Below are positions 47,587-56,554 of a stretch of 64,000 nucleotides of DNA, piece after piece. A program made the position numbers and the translations under genes. The stretch comes from an uncultured bacterium. GTDB taxonomy: Bacteria; Actinomycetota; Coriobacteriia; Coriobacteriales; Eggerthellaceae. Each line of letters starts with the position of its first letter. The first letter of the stretch is position 1. The stretch spans positions 1 to 64,000 of the forward strand of contig CAJMOJ010000001.1 of assembly GCA_905215035.1 (NCBI GenBank), in the 5' to 3' direction. The notes beneath the pieces are model-generated. The model did not search any database and was not told where the DNA came from. It saw only the letters and a program-made list of their open reading frames with translations.

Positions 47587-48738
47587 ATGCAAAAACGTCT
47601 TATGGGAACAACGGGTATTGAAGTTTTTCCACTTGGTCTTGGGGTCATGCGCATGCCTACGCTTGAAGGCCAGACCTACGAAGATGGTACGGGTGTTATC
47701 AATACAGAAGAATCGATCGCGATGATTCGTCGTGCTATCGATAATGGTGTTAACTATTTTGACACTGCGTATAACTACCATTACGGCAATTCAGAGGTTG
47801 TTTTGGGTCAAGCGCTTAAAGATGGCTATCGTGAAAAAGTCTACCTGGCCTCTAAGTCACCAGCATGGCTCTATAAAGAGGAAGCTGATTTTGATCGCTA
47901 TCTTGATCTTCAAATGAAGCGCCTTGATGTTGACTATATTGACTTTTATCTTATCCATTCACTCAATGGTGGTTCATGGCGACGTACGCAAAAGATTAAT
48001 GCGCTTGCTTCGTTGCAAAAAGCAAAAGCCGATGGGCGCGTTGGCCATATTGGTTTTTCTTTTCATGATGACTTTGATTTGTTTGAAGAGATTCTCAATG
48101 CTGCTCCCTGGGATTTTTGTCAAATACAACTCAACTATCGCGATACTGAATTCCAGGCTGGCCTTAAAGGTATGCGTGCCGCAGCAGCGCGCGGTATGGG
48201 TGTTGTCGTGATGGAACCCTTGCGGGGAGGCCTTTTGGCAAATCCGCCCGAGCGCGTAAAAGAAGTCTTTGATGGAAGTGGCATTGATCGATCATATGCC
48301 GAATGGGGATTTGATTATCTCTGGAATATGCCAGAAGTGTCTTTAGTTCTTTCCGGTATGCGTTCTGTTGATATGATTGATGAAAATTGTGTCTATGCAG
48401 ATCGTTCTCATGTGGGTATGTTAAGTCCTTATGAAGACGACGTTATCGCTCAAGCGCAAGAGGCGCTTGCAAGCTACAATACCGTGCCGTGTACAGGGTG
48501 CAATTACTGTGTAGAATATTGTCCCAATAAAATTGTTATACCGTACAACTTCACAGCACTTAATTTGAAAGAACTTGAAGGAATTGATGCGGCAAAGAAT
48601 TTCTATCAAAATGAGATTTCTGGCTATGGTCGTGATGCATCATTTTGTGATGCATGTGCTACGTGCGAGGAGCACTGCCCGCAACATATTCCCATATCAG
48701 AGATTATGCCAACCATTGATGCTGAGTTAGGAGCATAG
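47587..48738 (+). CDS. Aldo/keto reductase with C-terminal ferredoxin-type [4Fe-4S] domain
   Basis: 383 aa. The AKR barrel has the catalytic tetrad Asp59, Tyr64, Lys90 and His124 (FDTAYNYHYG; ASKSP; YLIHS). At the C terminus, CTGCNYCVEYCP near residue 299 and CDACATCEEHCP near 357 are two Cys clusters able to bind Fe-S centres. Such fused AKR-ferredoxin proteins are common in anaerobes; substrates are unknown. The RBS is GAGGGG 6-8 bases upstream. larE starts 3 bases after its stop, so function with the nickel-pincer genes is plausible. Confidence 0.9.
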   Translation: MQKRLMGTTGIEVFPLGLGVMRMPTLEGQTYEDGTGVINTEESIAMIRRAIDNGVNYFDTAYNYHYGNSEVVLGQALKDGYREKVYLASKSPAWLYKEEADFDRYLDLQMKRLDVDYIDFYLIHSLNGGSWRRTQKINALASLQKAKADGRVGHIGFSFHDDFDLFEEILNAAPWDFCQIQLNYRDTEFQAGLKGMRAAAARGMGVVVMEPLRGGLLANPPERVKEVFDGSGIDRSYAEWGFDYLWNMPEVSLVLSGMRSVDMIDENCVYADRSHVGMLSPYEDDVIAQAQEALASYNTVPCTGCNYCVEYCPNKIVIPYNFTALNLKELEGIDAAKNFYQNEISGYGRDASFCDACATCEEHCPQHIPISEIMPTIDAELGA

Positions 48739-48741
48739 TAT

Positions 48742-49521
48742 TTGTCTTCTGCATCGATCGAGGAACATTTCGCAGGGATGCCCGCAGAAGTTCAAGAGGC
48801 AACGCAAACAGCACGATATGTCGCACGAGTACTGATGCTGGGGTCTATACCGGAGTCTTTGCGTGCGTTTTTTGCCTGCCATTCTAAGGTAGCGCTTGCG
48901 TTTTCAGGGGGAACTGACTCTGCCTATTTGCTTGCTTGTGCGCAAGCCTGCGGGGTAGAGGTCTATCCGTATCGCGTTAGTTCGGTATTTCAATACCCAT
49001 TTGAATCAGAGGATGCAGATTTAGTTGCCCAACAGGTAGGTATTCCCTATATAACCCTTGAAGTTGATGTTTTGTCTGATGAGCGCATCGCTGCTAATCC
49101 TTGGAATCGTTGTTATTACTGCAAGCATCGGATTTTCTCAACCATACAAGAGCACGCACGTGCTGAATATGGCGTTGAGGTTGTGGTTGACGGAACCAAT
49201 GCAAGCGATGATCCTGATAATCGTCCCGGATTTAGGGCGCTCGAAGAACTAGGTATCCAATCGCCACTTCGTCAAGCGGGTTTAACTAAAGAAGATGTAC
49301 GCGCTTATTCAGCTCAGATGGGATTGATTACAGCAGATAAACCAAGTATTTCTTGTCGAGCAACTGCGGTGCCGACAGGAGTAGCACTCAGTCAGGGCGT
49401 GCTTGAATCAATCGAGCATACGGATTGGAAAAAGAGCGAGGACATACAAAAGAGTGACAGCATGTGCATGAGTAAAGATGTGGAGCACGGCAATGGTGTG
49501 CATATGCGGGGCAAGAAATGA
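48742..49521 (+). CDS. larE: LarE-type ATP-dependent sulfur transferase (NPN cofactor)
   Basis: 259 aa. PP-loop motif SGGTDS at residues 55-60 (adenylation), Cys124/Cys127 in NRCYYCKHRIF, and VVDGTNASDDPDNRPG are family signatures. Cys205 in KPSISCRATAVPTG is at the position expected of the reactive Cys in LarE, which donates sulfur to the pyridinium dicarboxylate. The start is TTG (TAGGAG is 8 bases upstream). The last ~35 residues (IEHTDWKKSEDIQKSDSM onward) are charged and unlike the usual end, with His/Met/Cys-rich bits. It overlaps the upstream flank of larB. Confidence 0.92.
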   Translation: MSSASIEEHFAGMPAEVQEATQTARYVARVLMLGSIPESLRAFFACHSKVALAFSGGTDSAYLLACAQACGVEVYPYRVSSVFQYPFESEDADLVAQQVGIPYITLEVDVLSDERIAANPWNRCYYCKHRIFSTIQEHARAEYGVEVVVDGTNASDDPDNRPGFRALEELGIQSPLRQAGLTKEDVRAYSAQMGLITADKPSISCRATAVPTGVALSQGVLESIEHTDWKKSEDIQKSDSMCMSKDVEHGNGVHMRGKK

Positions 49522-49547
49522 AACATACGAGACGAGAGGGAAGTACA

Positions 49548-50300
49548 ATGGATATTCGTAACATTCTCACACAGGTGCAAGAAGGAACGCTTGCCGTTGA
49601 AGATGCCCTCTTAGAGTTGAAGCAAAAGCCCTTTGAGGATCTTGGATTTGCAAAGGTTGATTTACACAGACAGGTGCGACAGGGAGCCGCAGAGGTAATT
49701 TATGGTGCAGGCAAAACTGCGGCGCAGATTTTGGCCATCGCGACAACACTGAGCGAAGCTCGCCAAGGCTGCATTTTGATTACGCGTCTCGACGAAGAAA
49801 AAGCAGCAGAGTTAGCTCATCACCTTGTTTTTACCTACTACGAACAAGCTCATATTGGCTTGGTGGGGGATACGCCTCTTCCTGATGGCAATGGTGCGAT
49901 TGTTGTGGCGTGTGCGGGCACTTCTGATCTGCCCGTTGCAGAGGAAGCAGCGCTTACTGCTGAGGCACTTGGTAATGAGGTGGTTCGCCTCTATGATGTT
50001 GGTGTTGCAGGATTGCATCGACTTATGGCGCATGCCGACGAGATTATGCAAGCTCAGGTGGTTATTGCGGTTGCGGGTATGGAAGGAGCACTCGCCTCTG
50101 TTATAGGGGGACTTACCTCAGCTCCTGTTATTGCGGTTCCCACTTCGGTTGGTTACGGTGCGTCATTTCATGGACTTGCTGCATTGCTTGCCATGTTAAA
50201 TTCGTGTGCTTCAGGAACTTCTGTTGTAAATATCGATAATGGTTTCGGTGCTGGTTTTCAGGCCCATCAGATTAACCATCTCCCTGCACGCCGTGTTTAA
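49548..50300 (+). CDS. larB: LarB-type nicotinate dinucleotide carboxylase/hydrolase
   Basis: 250 aa. First enzyme of nickel-pincer nucleotide synthesis: carboxylates nicotinic acid adenine dinucleotide and releases AMP. It has a PurE-like C-terminal half: VACAGTSDLPVAEEAALTAEALG, DVGVAGLHRLMAH, VAGMEGALASVIGGL and VPTSVGYGASF. The ATG at 49548 is chosen for GAGAGGGAAG just upstream. The larC-like gene starts 57 bases after its stop. Confidence 0.93.
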   Translation: MDIRNILTQVQEGTLAVEDALLELKQKPFEDLGFAKVDLHRQVRQGAAEVIYGAGKTAAQILAIATTLSEARQGCILITRLDEEKAAELAHHLVFTYYEQAHIGLVGDTPLPDGNGAIVVACAGTSDLPVAEEAALTAEALGNEVVRLYDVGVAGLHRLMAHADEIMQAQVVIAVAGMEGALASVIGGLTSAPVIAVPTSVGYGASFHGLAALLAMLNSCASGTSVVNIDNGFGAGFQAHQINHLPARRV

Positions 50301-50357
50301 CGTGTTTGGCTTGTTTTTGTTTGTACTGAGGTGAATCGAGGTAAGGAGTGTATCGCT

Positions 50358-50924
50358 GTGATCGTTCTTGATTTATCACAATCTGCAACACGTACGACCA
50401 TTCTTGAACAACTTGAAGAATGCTGCAATGCAGCACAAAAAGAGATAATTGCACAAACGCTTGAGGAAGCTGTCGTTCCTGATAAGCATCATCATGATCT
50501 TGCAGCAATTATTCAAACAATCGATGCATTGACATGCCCGCTTGAGATCAAGCGCTCACTTACGGGGGTTTATACTATTTTGGCACAGGCTGAAGCGGCG
50601 GCGCATCAGACCACCCTTGAGTTAGCGCATTTTCATGAAGTGGGAGAAGCTAAAGGCATTGAAAACGCGCTTGCTATTTGCACAATGTTTTTTGCACTGG
50701 GAGCAACGGCAGCTTCCGATGGGATTGTGTATGCAACGCCTGTTCAAACGGGATCAGGTACGATTATGTGCGCGCATGGTGAAATGACTATTCCAACACC
50801 AGCAACGGCACATATTCTAAGTACCTATAAAATTCCTACTCAAGAAACCTTGCTTCCAGGAGAGCGGTGCACACCAACAAGTGCCGCAATTTTGGCTCAG
50901 TTTGTCACGGCTTTTGATAAGTGA
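50358..50924 (+). CDS. Shortened LarC-like protein (LarC1 region only)
   Basis: 188 aa, against about 390-420 for a full LarC. Family signatures: HFHEVGEAKGIENALAI (91-107), ATPVQTGSGTIMCAHGEMTIP (in the pattern L-G-S-G-x-C-A-H-G-x-x-P-x-P-A-T, ending 150) and ERCTPTSAAIL (169-178). The N terminus reads VIVLDLSQSATRTT, where LarC has the FSGISGDM glycine loop, so that motif is missing. The CTP-binding LarC2 half is absent and not found in any frame before the kinase gene. GTG at 50358 has AAGGAG 9 bases upstream. Whether it still inserts nickel is open; it may pair with a LarC2 elsewhere or be decaying. Confidence 0.75.
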   Translation: MIVLDLSQSATRTTILEQLEECCNAAQKEIIAQTLEEAVVPDKHHHDLAAIIQTIDALTCPLEIKRSLTGVYTILAQAEAAAHQTTLELAHFHEVGEAKGIENALAICTMFFALGATAASDGIVYATPVQTGSGTIMCAHGEMTIPTPATAHILSTYKIPTQETLLPGERCTPTSAAILAQFVTAFDK

Positions 50925-50930
50925 TGAGCG

Positions 50931-50999
50931 GATATGCTATATCGCATAGTGTATGATGCGCCCTACGATATGCTATACGTTATACGATACACCCGGTAA
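50931..50999. repeat. AT-rich repeat patch between larC-like gene and kinase
   Basis: GATATGCTATA occurs at 50931-50941 and 50967-50977, with several nested TATACG/CGATAT half-sites between. Function unknown. Confidence 0.4.
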
Positions 51000-51024
51000 G
51001 AAAATCTTCATAAAGAGACAAGGA

Positions 51025-51052
51025 TTGTGCTAGCTAGGTCAGTCGGTATAAT
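51025..51052 (+). promoter_or_regulatory. Promoter of the Ser/Thr kinase gene
   Basis: TTGTGC (51025-51030) and a consensus TATAAT (51047-51052) with a 16-base spacer. Transcription would start near 51059, about 33 bases before the ATG. Confidence 0.65.
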
Positions 51053-51091
51053 ACAGAAAACGATTCTTACTATACCTAGGATAAACGCACC

Positions 51092-53200
51092 ATGCAGGAT
51101 CGTATTCTTGATCGATATCAACCACTTTATGAAGCAGGCTCTGGTGGCTTTGCTTCTGTTGTTGTGGCATACGACACTACCATTCGTCGTGAAGTCGCTA
51201 TTAAGTGTATTCCGCTTGATGAGGCACAAACTCATATTTTGTCTGGTGAGGATTCCGCTTCTCTAGAGACTTCGCGTTTTCATCTTGATCGTGGGGAGCA
51301 GGCAGATCAGGATCCTTTTCCTGCCGATTTTGTTTCACCGTTTGAAGAAGGCCGTAACGGTACGCGCATGCTGGATCCAGGATTGAGCGTGTCGTTAATG
51401 GATAAGGTATACGAGCATGAGACGCTTGCGACACCTGGTCTTGAAGAAGCGCGCACAGCAGCACAACTCAATGATGCTTCCATTGTCCAAATATATGACT
51501 TTGAAATCCAAGATAGTATGGCGTATCTCATCATGGAATATGTTGAGGGTATGTCGGTGGGAGATTTATTGCGCGATTATCCGCAAGATATTGACGCGGA
51601 TGTTGTTGCTGCAATTTTTAAATCAGTTGCTCATGCGCTGCAAACAGCTCATAAAAATCATGTACTCCATCTTGATATTAAACCGGACAATATTTTGATC
51701 AACCAAAAAGGCCAGGTTAAGGTAGTGGACTTTGGCTTGGCTCGTTTGGCTGATGAGGGTGGGTTTGGCTCTGCTGCTGGCGGCACGATTGGCTATATGC
51801 CTATTGAGCAGATGCGTCGTGAAGAACTCGATGAACGATGTGATGAATGGGCTCTTGCCTCTCTTACGTATGAGTTGATTACGGGGTCGAACCACTTTTT
51901 TGCGCCTAATTTGCAAGAGGCAGAAGACGCAATATTTGACGCAGAACTAGTTTTGCCAAGCTTATGTATGGATGATATCGATGAGGCCATTGATGATATT
52001 CTCTTCTGTGGACTTGAGCCTTATCGTGATGAGCGTTATGACACGGTAAAAGCATTTGCCAAAGAAGTACAACCGTGTCTCGGATCTCCTAAAGAGGGCG
52101 CAAAAAAACTTGCTGAGGTGGTAAGTCCATTTGAGGACGATGAAGATGTAACGGATGTGTTTGATTCTCCCTCTCATCACAATGCTGTTGTGGGGCGTGA
52201 CTCTCGTGATGGCGTTTCCTCATCATCACGTTATCAGGACGATGAGCCACGAGGGGTGTTTGATTTTTTGCATCTTGCTCCTCCTGGCGTTGAACCTGAA
52301 TACGTCGAGCGCCAGCGTCAAGAAAAGGCGCAACGAATCTCTTCGCGCAGGCTTTTTGATGCAAGCTATGATAAGCCTCCTTTTGATCCGCTTGATGCTC
52401 ATACGATGGGGGTTTGGCTTCGTGTTTGGAGCTTACTTAATGTTGCTATTATTGCGTTTATGTCCGCCTCTAATATTCCGTATTTAGGAGGTTGGACCTC
52501 CCCGTTAACATGGGGTGTGGTTGCGCTTTTAGTAGTTGCGGCTTTTGTATGGCCTCATGTGGGTGCGTTGCTTGGTTTGGCGGCACTTGGCGCTATGCTC
52601 TTTGTGAACAATGCACCTGTCCCAGGGGTAATACTGATTGTCGCCGGCATAATCTGGTGGATTAAAGCGGGTCGTTTTAGCAATAGACAAGCAGCTGTCG
52701 TCCTTTCACCTGCTTTATTTGGATGTTGTGGCTTTTGTCCGATTATTCCGCTTTTGGCTGGTTGGCTTTTACGTCCCGTACAAGCGGTGGTTGCGACTTT
52801 GATGGCTGGCTTTGTCTCTGCACTCATGGCAGGATTGGGATCGCTTTCGATTATGGGATGGGATCCACTCAATTATGGCATCTTGCGTATGTGGAATGTC
52901 ATGAATGATAACTACTGGATGATTATGCAAGATCCAGCACAGTGGGTTATTTTGCTTTCATGGCTTCTTGCGGCTTTTACGATGGCGCTGTTCTGTTCAA
53001 AGCTGACGCAGCTATGGACGTTTTTTGGCAGCGTTGTGTCATTTGGGATTATGCTTGCTGGTCTTGCATTGGCAAGTTTTGCAGAGCGGGGTGGAGCAAG
53101 TATCTGGATTGATCCAACCTATCTTATCCCCACGGTTATCGCCGGCATGGTAATGTGTTGCTTGTCGTATCTTGGATCTCCCTATGCAGAGGATGATTAA
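51092..53200 (+). CDS. Membrane-anchored Ser/Thr protein kinase (non-RD, with large N-lobe insertion)
   Basis: 702 aa. Kinase residues: glycine loop AGSGGFASVV (15-24), VAIK Lys38, alpha-C Glu near 119, catalytic loop HLDIKPDN (193-200, Asp195), DFG at 213-215. The usual HRD Arg is Leu, and the APE-like motif reads MPIEQM. Between Lys38 and the alpha-C helix are about 80 residues instead of about 20, an acidic insertion. VSPFE occurs twice, in the insertion (81-85) and in the linker (345-349). After an acidic linker (about 335-435) the C-terminal 260 residues are about eight hydrophobic helices, not PASTA repeats. It has its own promoter and a hairpin over its stop. The target is unknown. Confidence 0.9.
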   Translation: MQDRILDRYQPLYEAGSGGFASVVVAYDTTIRREVAIKCIPLDEAQTHILSGEDSASLETSRFHLDRGEQADQDPFPADFVSPFEEGRNGTRMLDPGLSVSLMDKVYEHETLATPGLEEARTAAQLNDASIVQIYDFEIQDSMAYLIMEYVEGMSVGDLLRDYPQDIDADVVAAIFKSVAHALQTAHKNHVLHLDIKPDNILINQKGQVKVVDFGLARLADEGGFGSAAGGTIGYMPIEQMRREELDERCDEWALASLTYELITGSNHFFAPNLQEAEDAIFDAELVLPSLCMDDIDEAIDDILFCGLEPYRDERYDTVKAFAKEVQPCLGSPKEGAKKLAEVVSPFEDDEDVTDVFDSPSHHNAVVGRDSRDGVSSSSRYQDDEPRGVFDFLHLAPPGVEPEYVERQRQEKAQRISSRRLFDASYDKPPFDPLDAHTMGVWLRVWSLLNVAIIAFMSASNIPYLGGWTSPLTWGVVALLVVAAFVWPHVGALLGLAALGAMLFVNNAPVPGVILIVAGIIWWIKAGRFSNRQAAVVLSPALFGCCGFCPIIPLLAGWLLRPVQAVVATLMAGFVSALMAGLGSLSIMGWDPLNYGILRMWNVMNDNYWMIMQDPAQWVILLSWLLAAFTMALFCSKLTQLWTFFGSVVSFGIMLAGLALASFAERGGASIWIDPTYLIPTVIAGMVMCCLSYLGSPYAEDD

Positions 53201-53228
53201 TCTTTTGCATAGGGAGTAGTGAGTTTTG
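53178..53228. terminator. Hairpin over the kinase stop codon, probable convergent terminator
   Basis: CTCCCTATGCA (53178-53188) and TGCATAGGGAG (53206-53216) form a perfect 11-bp stem; the kinase TAA is in the loop. A T-rich but broken run follows. It lies between convergent genes. Confidence 0.6.
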
Positions 53229-53245
53229 TGTTTGTTTGTGCTTGC

Positions 53246-54127
53246 TTATTTCAGAAGTGCGGTTACGTCACCGAGAAGGGGTTCAAAAGAAACACCGCGC
53301 GCTTCAAAGTTAGGCTGTTGAGCAGAAACGATCATGGCATCATGAGTGATTTTTCCAGCGAAATCAACAGAATCCTCAAGGGTTTTTCCGGCCATAATGG
53401 CAGCTAATAAGCTCGAACAATATACATCTCCTGTGCCGTGGAGCATATAAGGGAGATACTCATTGCTTGCTTCATAGATATCGGTATCAACACCTGCTAC
53501 AAAATTACGAATAACTCCATCGCCACGTTGAATACCTTTAAGAACAACATTTTTGGCACCACGTGCAAGGAGAGCATCAATCATACGTTTTGCTTCATCA
53601 TCAGAAATGTCAGTGCCATGCCACTCTTCACCTAAGATAATGGCTGCCTCGGTGAGGTTGGGGGTAAGGATGTCGGCATCACACGCAAGGTCTGCCATAG
53701 CGGCACATAGCTCTGGGGTATACGTCGGGTATACTTTGCCGTGATCAGCCATAACCGGATCAACTACGCGGAGTGCTTGAGGGTGCTCAGCGTAGAGGGT
53801 ACGAATAATATCAACCTGTTCAGGGGCTCCCAAAAAGCCAGAATAAATAGCATCAAGTTCCACATCAATGGTTTTCCAGGCAGTAAGATAATCGCTCAGA
53901 ATAGCAGTTGTATCATGCATATACCAACCAGGGAATGCGGTGTGAGAAGAAAAAATGCCAGTGGGAACAGGACAGACATCACATCCGCCAGCAGAAATAA
54001 TGGGAATGGCAACGCCTAATGAGCATTTACCATATCCACATAAGTCGTGAACAGCAGCAACGCGGGGAATGTAATGGGGGTTTGCAGCGCGATCATACAG
54101 AATGGTTTCTTCAGTGTAGATTGTCAT
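53246..54127 (-). CDS. Pyridoxal/pyridoxamine kinase family protein
   Basis: 293 aa, ribokinase-like fold. VAAVHDLCGYGKCSLGVAIP near the start, AIYSGFLG, RVVDPVMADHG, DILTPNLTEAAIL and the catalytic Asp motif HGTGDVY (GTGD anion hole) match PdxK/PdxY-type kinases that make PLP from salvaged vitamers. Nearby PLP users include alr, glyA and the aminotransferase. HMP kinase ThiD is a less likely alternative. One of only three minus-strand genes. Confidence 0.88.
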   Translation of the reverse strand: MTIYTEETILYDRAANPHYIPRVAAVHDLCGYGKCSLGVAIPIISAGGCDVCPVPTGIFSSHTAFPGWYMHDTTAILSDYLTAWKTIDVELDAIYSGFLGAPEQVDIIRTLYAEHPQALRVVDPVMADHGKVYPTYTPELCAAMADLACDADILTPNLTEAAIILGEEWHGTDISDDEAKRMIDALLARGAKNVVLKGIQRGDGVIRNFVAGVDTDIYEASNEYLPYMLHGTGDVYCSSLLAAIMAGKTLEDSVDFAGKITHDAMIVSAQQPNFEARGVSFEPLLGDVTALLK

Positions 54128-54150
54128 GCGGGCTTCCTTACCTTTTGTCC

Positions 54151-54342
54151 TTATTCTTCTTTGTTAGCAGTATCGTCGTCAAATAATCCGTCCGTGCGCT
54201 CACCGTGGTCTTTGTAGACTCTTCGCGTTTTACGTTCGGCAAAGATGGCGTATATCAAACTTACCACTAAAGCAACGCCAATCAAGATGCCGATGCCAGC
54301 AAAGCTCTCAAAGAGAAAGTGATAGATAGCGTTAAAATCCAT
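54151..54342 (-). CDS. Small single-pass membrane protein
   Basis: 63 aa. One hydrophobic helix at about 14-35 (FAGIGILIGVALVVSLIYAIF), then a basic stretch ERKTRRVYKDH and an acidic end. The start has AAAAAGGAC upstream on the minus strand. It lies 23 bases upstream of the pdxK-type gene and is probably co-transcribed. Function unknown. Confidence 0.7.
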   Translation of the reverse strand: MDFNAIYHFLFESFAGIGILIGVALVVSLIYAIFAERKTRRVYKDHGERTDGLFDDDTANKEE

Positions 54343-54548
54343 AGTGCGTTAGTCCTTTTTCCACGCTGGTTTACCGTGCAGTCATTAAAGCACATCAGTA
54401 TTCGAGCCGTCCATTAAATTTGTGACTGTTGTAGAGTATACTAGCACCATTAAACGCTGCGGTTATGAGGCAATACGTATATCGGCGTATAGCGGATAAA
54501 TCTGCGGCTCTAATACAACACAAGTATTTCCTTTCAGAAAGGCGCGTC

Positions 54549-55835
54549 ATGTTAGATATTCGGTTCGTTCGCGAAAATCAAGAAGCAGTTGCTGAAGCTA
54601 TGAAGAACCGTAATCACTCATGGAATTCTGACACTTTCTCAGAGCTTGATGAACGACGTCGTGGGGCTATTGCTGATGAAGAGCAGCTTTTGGCTCAGCG
54701 CAATGCTATCTCTAAGTCGATTGGACGTTTGATGGCAGAAGGCAAGCAAGCAGAAGCAGAGGACGCCAAGGCGCAGGTTTCTGAATTAAAAGAAAAGATT
54801 GCTCAGCTTTCCGCTTTGCGCGCTGAAGCGGAAGAAGCGCTTCAAGAGATTTTATTAGCAACGCCTAATATTCCTTCTGACACCACACCGGTAGGCGCTG
54901 ATGAAAATGATAACCCTGAGGTTCGTCGATGGGGTACTCCTCCTACCTTTGATTTTGACTTTAAGGCACATTGGGATCTTGGCGTTGATCTTGGCATTAT
55001 TGATTTTGAGCGCGCCGTTAAACTTGCCGAGTCACGCTTTGTGTTATTAGGTGGTCTAGGAGCTCGTTTAGAGCGTGCTTTAATCTGCTTTATGGCAGAC
55101 ACTCATGTTTCTCGTGGGTATAAAGAGTGGTGGTGTCCTGCTATGGCTAACGCACAAACACTCACCGGTACAGGTCAGTTGCCTAAATTTGAAGAAGATC
55201 TTTTTAAGACAACAGAAGGCCTTTACTTAATTCCTACCGCTGAAGTTCAACTTACTAATATTCATTCAGGGGAGGTCCTTGAGGCAAAGGATCTACCTCT
55301 TAAATACTGCGCTTATACCCCTTGTTTTAGAGAAGAAGCTGGTTCTGCAGGCCGTGATACGCGTGGCTTGATTCGTGTTCATCAGTTTGACAAGGTTGAA
55401 ATGGTTAAATATGCCAAGCCCGAAGAATCATATGATGACCTCGAAACTATGGTTGAAGATGCAGAAAATATATTGCAGCAACTTGGATTGCCCTATCGTG
55501 TCATTAGTTTGTGCACCGGAGATATCGGATTTTCTGCAGCAAAGACATACGATCTTGAGGTTTGGTTACCTTCTTATGGTGCCTATAAAGAGATTTCTTC
55601 CTGCTCTAATTGTGAGGACTTCCAGGCACGTCGTGCCAATATCAAGTATCGTGATCCTGAGAATTTCAAAGGCTCTCGTTATGTTCATACCCTTAACGGA
55701 TCTGGTCTTGCGGTAGGGCGTACTATGGCAGCAGTTATGGAAAACTACCAGCAAGCAGATGGCTCAATTAAGGTACCTGATGTACTGGTTCCCTATATGG
55801 GCGGTATTGAGGTTATCAAACCTGAAGAGCTCTAA
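54549..55835 (+). CDS. serS: Seryl-tRNA synthetase
   Basis: 428 aa. N-terminal coiled-coil arm ([20 protein letters not shown] onward), class II motif 2 [20 protein letters not shown], and motif 3 [16 protein letters not shown]. The start ATG at 54549 ([14 protein letters not shown] is the normal SerRS start) has AGAAAGG upstream. No T-box leader is evident. The next gene follows after 2 bases. Confidence 0.98.
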   Translation: MLDIRFVRENQEAVAEAMKNRNHSWNSDTFSELDERRRGAIADEEQLLAQRNAISKSIGRLMAEGKQAEAEDAKAQVSELKEKIAQLSALRAEAEEALQEILLATPNIPSDTTPVGADENDNPEVRRWGTPPTFDFDFKAHWDLGVDLGIIDFERAVKLAESRFVLLGGLGARLERALICFMADTHVSRGYKEWWCPAMANAQTLTGTGQLPKFEEDLFKTTEGLYLIPTAEVQLTNIHSGEVLEAKDLPLKYCAYTPCFREEAGSAGRDTRGLIRVHQFDKVEMVKYAKPEESYDDLETMVEDAENILQQLGLPYRVISLCTGDIGFSAAKTYDLEVWLPSYGAYKEISSCSNCEDFQARRANIKYRDPENFKGSRYVHTLNGSGLAVGRTMAAVMENYQQADGSIKVPDVLVPYMGGIEVIKPEEL

Positions 55836-55837
55836 GC

Positions 55838-56554
55838 TTGGTATCGCAAACGCCTCACAAACCCACAAAACGTAAGCCTCGTCAAGACGCACGAGTGGAT
55901 GCACGTACGTCAGAGGCTCAAACGTCAGCACCCACAACACCTACCAAGCGGTCTATTCGTAGTACGCAAGCGGTAAGAGGTAAGCATGCGCGCATAGATG
56001 CCAGCACAACTAAAACGTCGTCGCGGCAAGCGAGCCAGACATCTGATTCACGATTCACCGGTTCAGACAAGCAGAAACAAACAGACAAGCAGAAACAAAC
56101 AAAAGAGCAGCATCGTAAAAAAGGATTCACGCGCGGCAAAAAAATAGGAATACTTGTTGGCCTTGCAGTGTGCGCACTCGCAGTTGTAATAGCGCTGCTC
56201 ATACTCAATGCTCAGGCTGATGAGCGTGATATACAAGGGGAGTGGCAGATTCAAGGAACACAAGCCACGATTTCTATCACCGACACAAAAATTATTCTCA
56301 CGAGCGAGGTTTCGTATGACTACACCCTTGATCCGTGGAGCCATTCAATTAACTTAGGCTTTTTTGGTGCAACGGGTAATGCGCGATATGCGTTTGATGA
56401 GGATCGAAATGCGCTCATTATTACCGAAAGCAATGTTGATGATGAAGGGGAGACAGTAGAAAACACGCTTACTTTAGTGAGACCTGGCGTAATCCTTGAA
56501 TCTTCAGGAGGAGAAGAGGGTAATGAAGTAGGTGGCGATGAGCAATCGGGTTAG
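55838..56554 (+). CDS. Single-pass membrane protein with basic disordered N terminus and small extracytoplasmic domain
   Basis: 238 aa. Residues 1-100 are basic and Ser/Thr/Gln-rich, with a tandem DKQKQT-DKQKQT repeat near 77-88. A helix (about 104-124; IGILVGLAVCALAVVIALL) follows. The outer part (about 130-225) has DIQGEWQIQGTQATISIT and looks like a small beta barrel of lipocalin-like type. The start is TTG, 2 bases after serS, with GAAGAG in the serS end as RBS. Function unknown. Confidence 0.75.
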   Translation: MVSQTPHKPTKRKPRQDARVDARTSEAQTSAPTTPTKRSIRSTQAVRGKHARIDASTTKTSSRQASQTSDSRFTGSDKQKQTDKQKQTKEQHRKKGFTRGKKIGILVGLAVCALAVVIALLILNAQADERDIQGEWQIQGTQATISITDTKIILTSEVSYDYTLDPWSHSINLGFFGATGNARYAFDEDRNALIITESNVDDEGETVENTLTLVRPGVILESSGGEEGNEVGGDEQSG

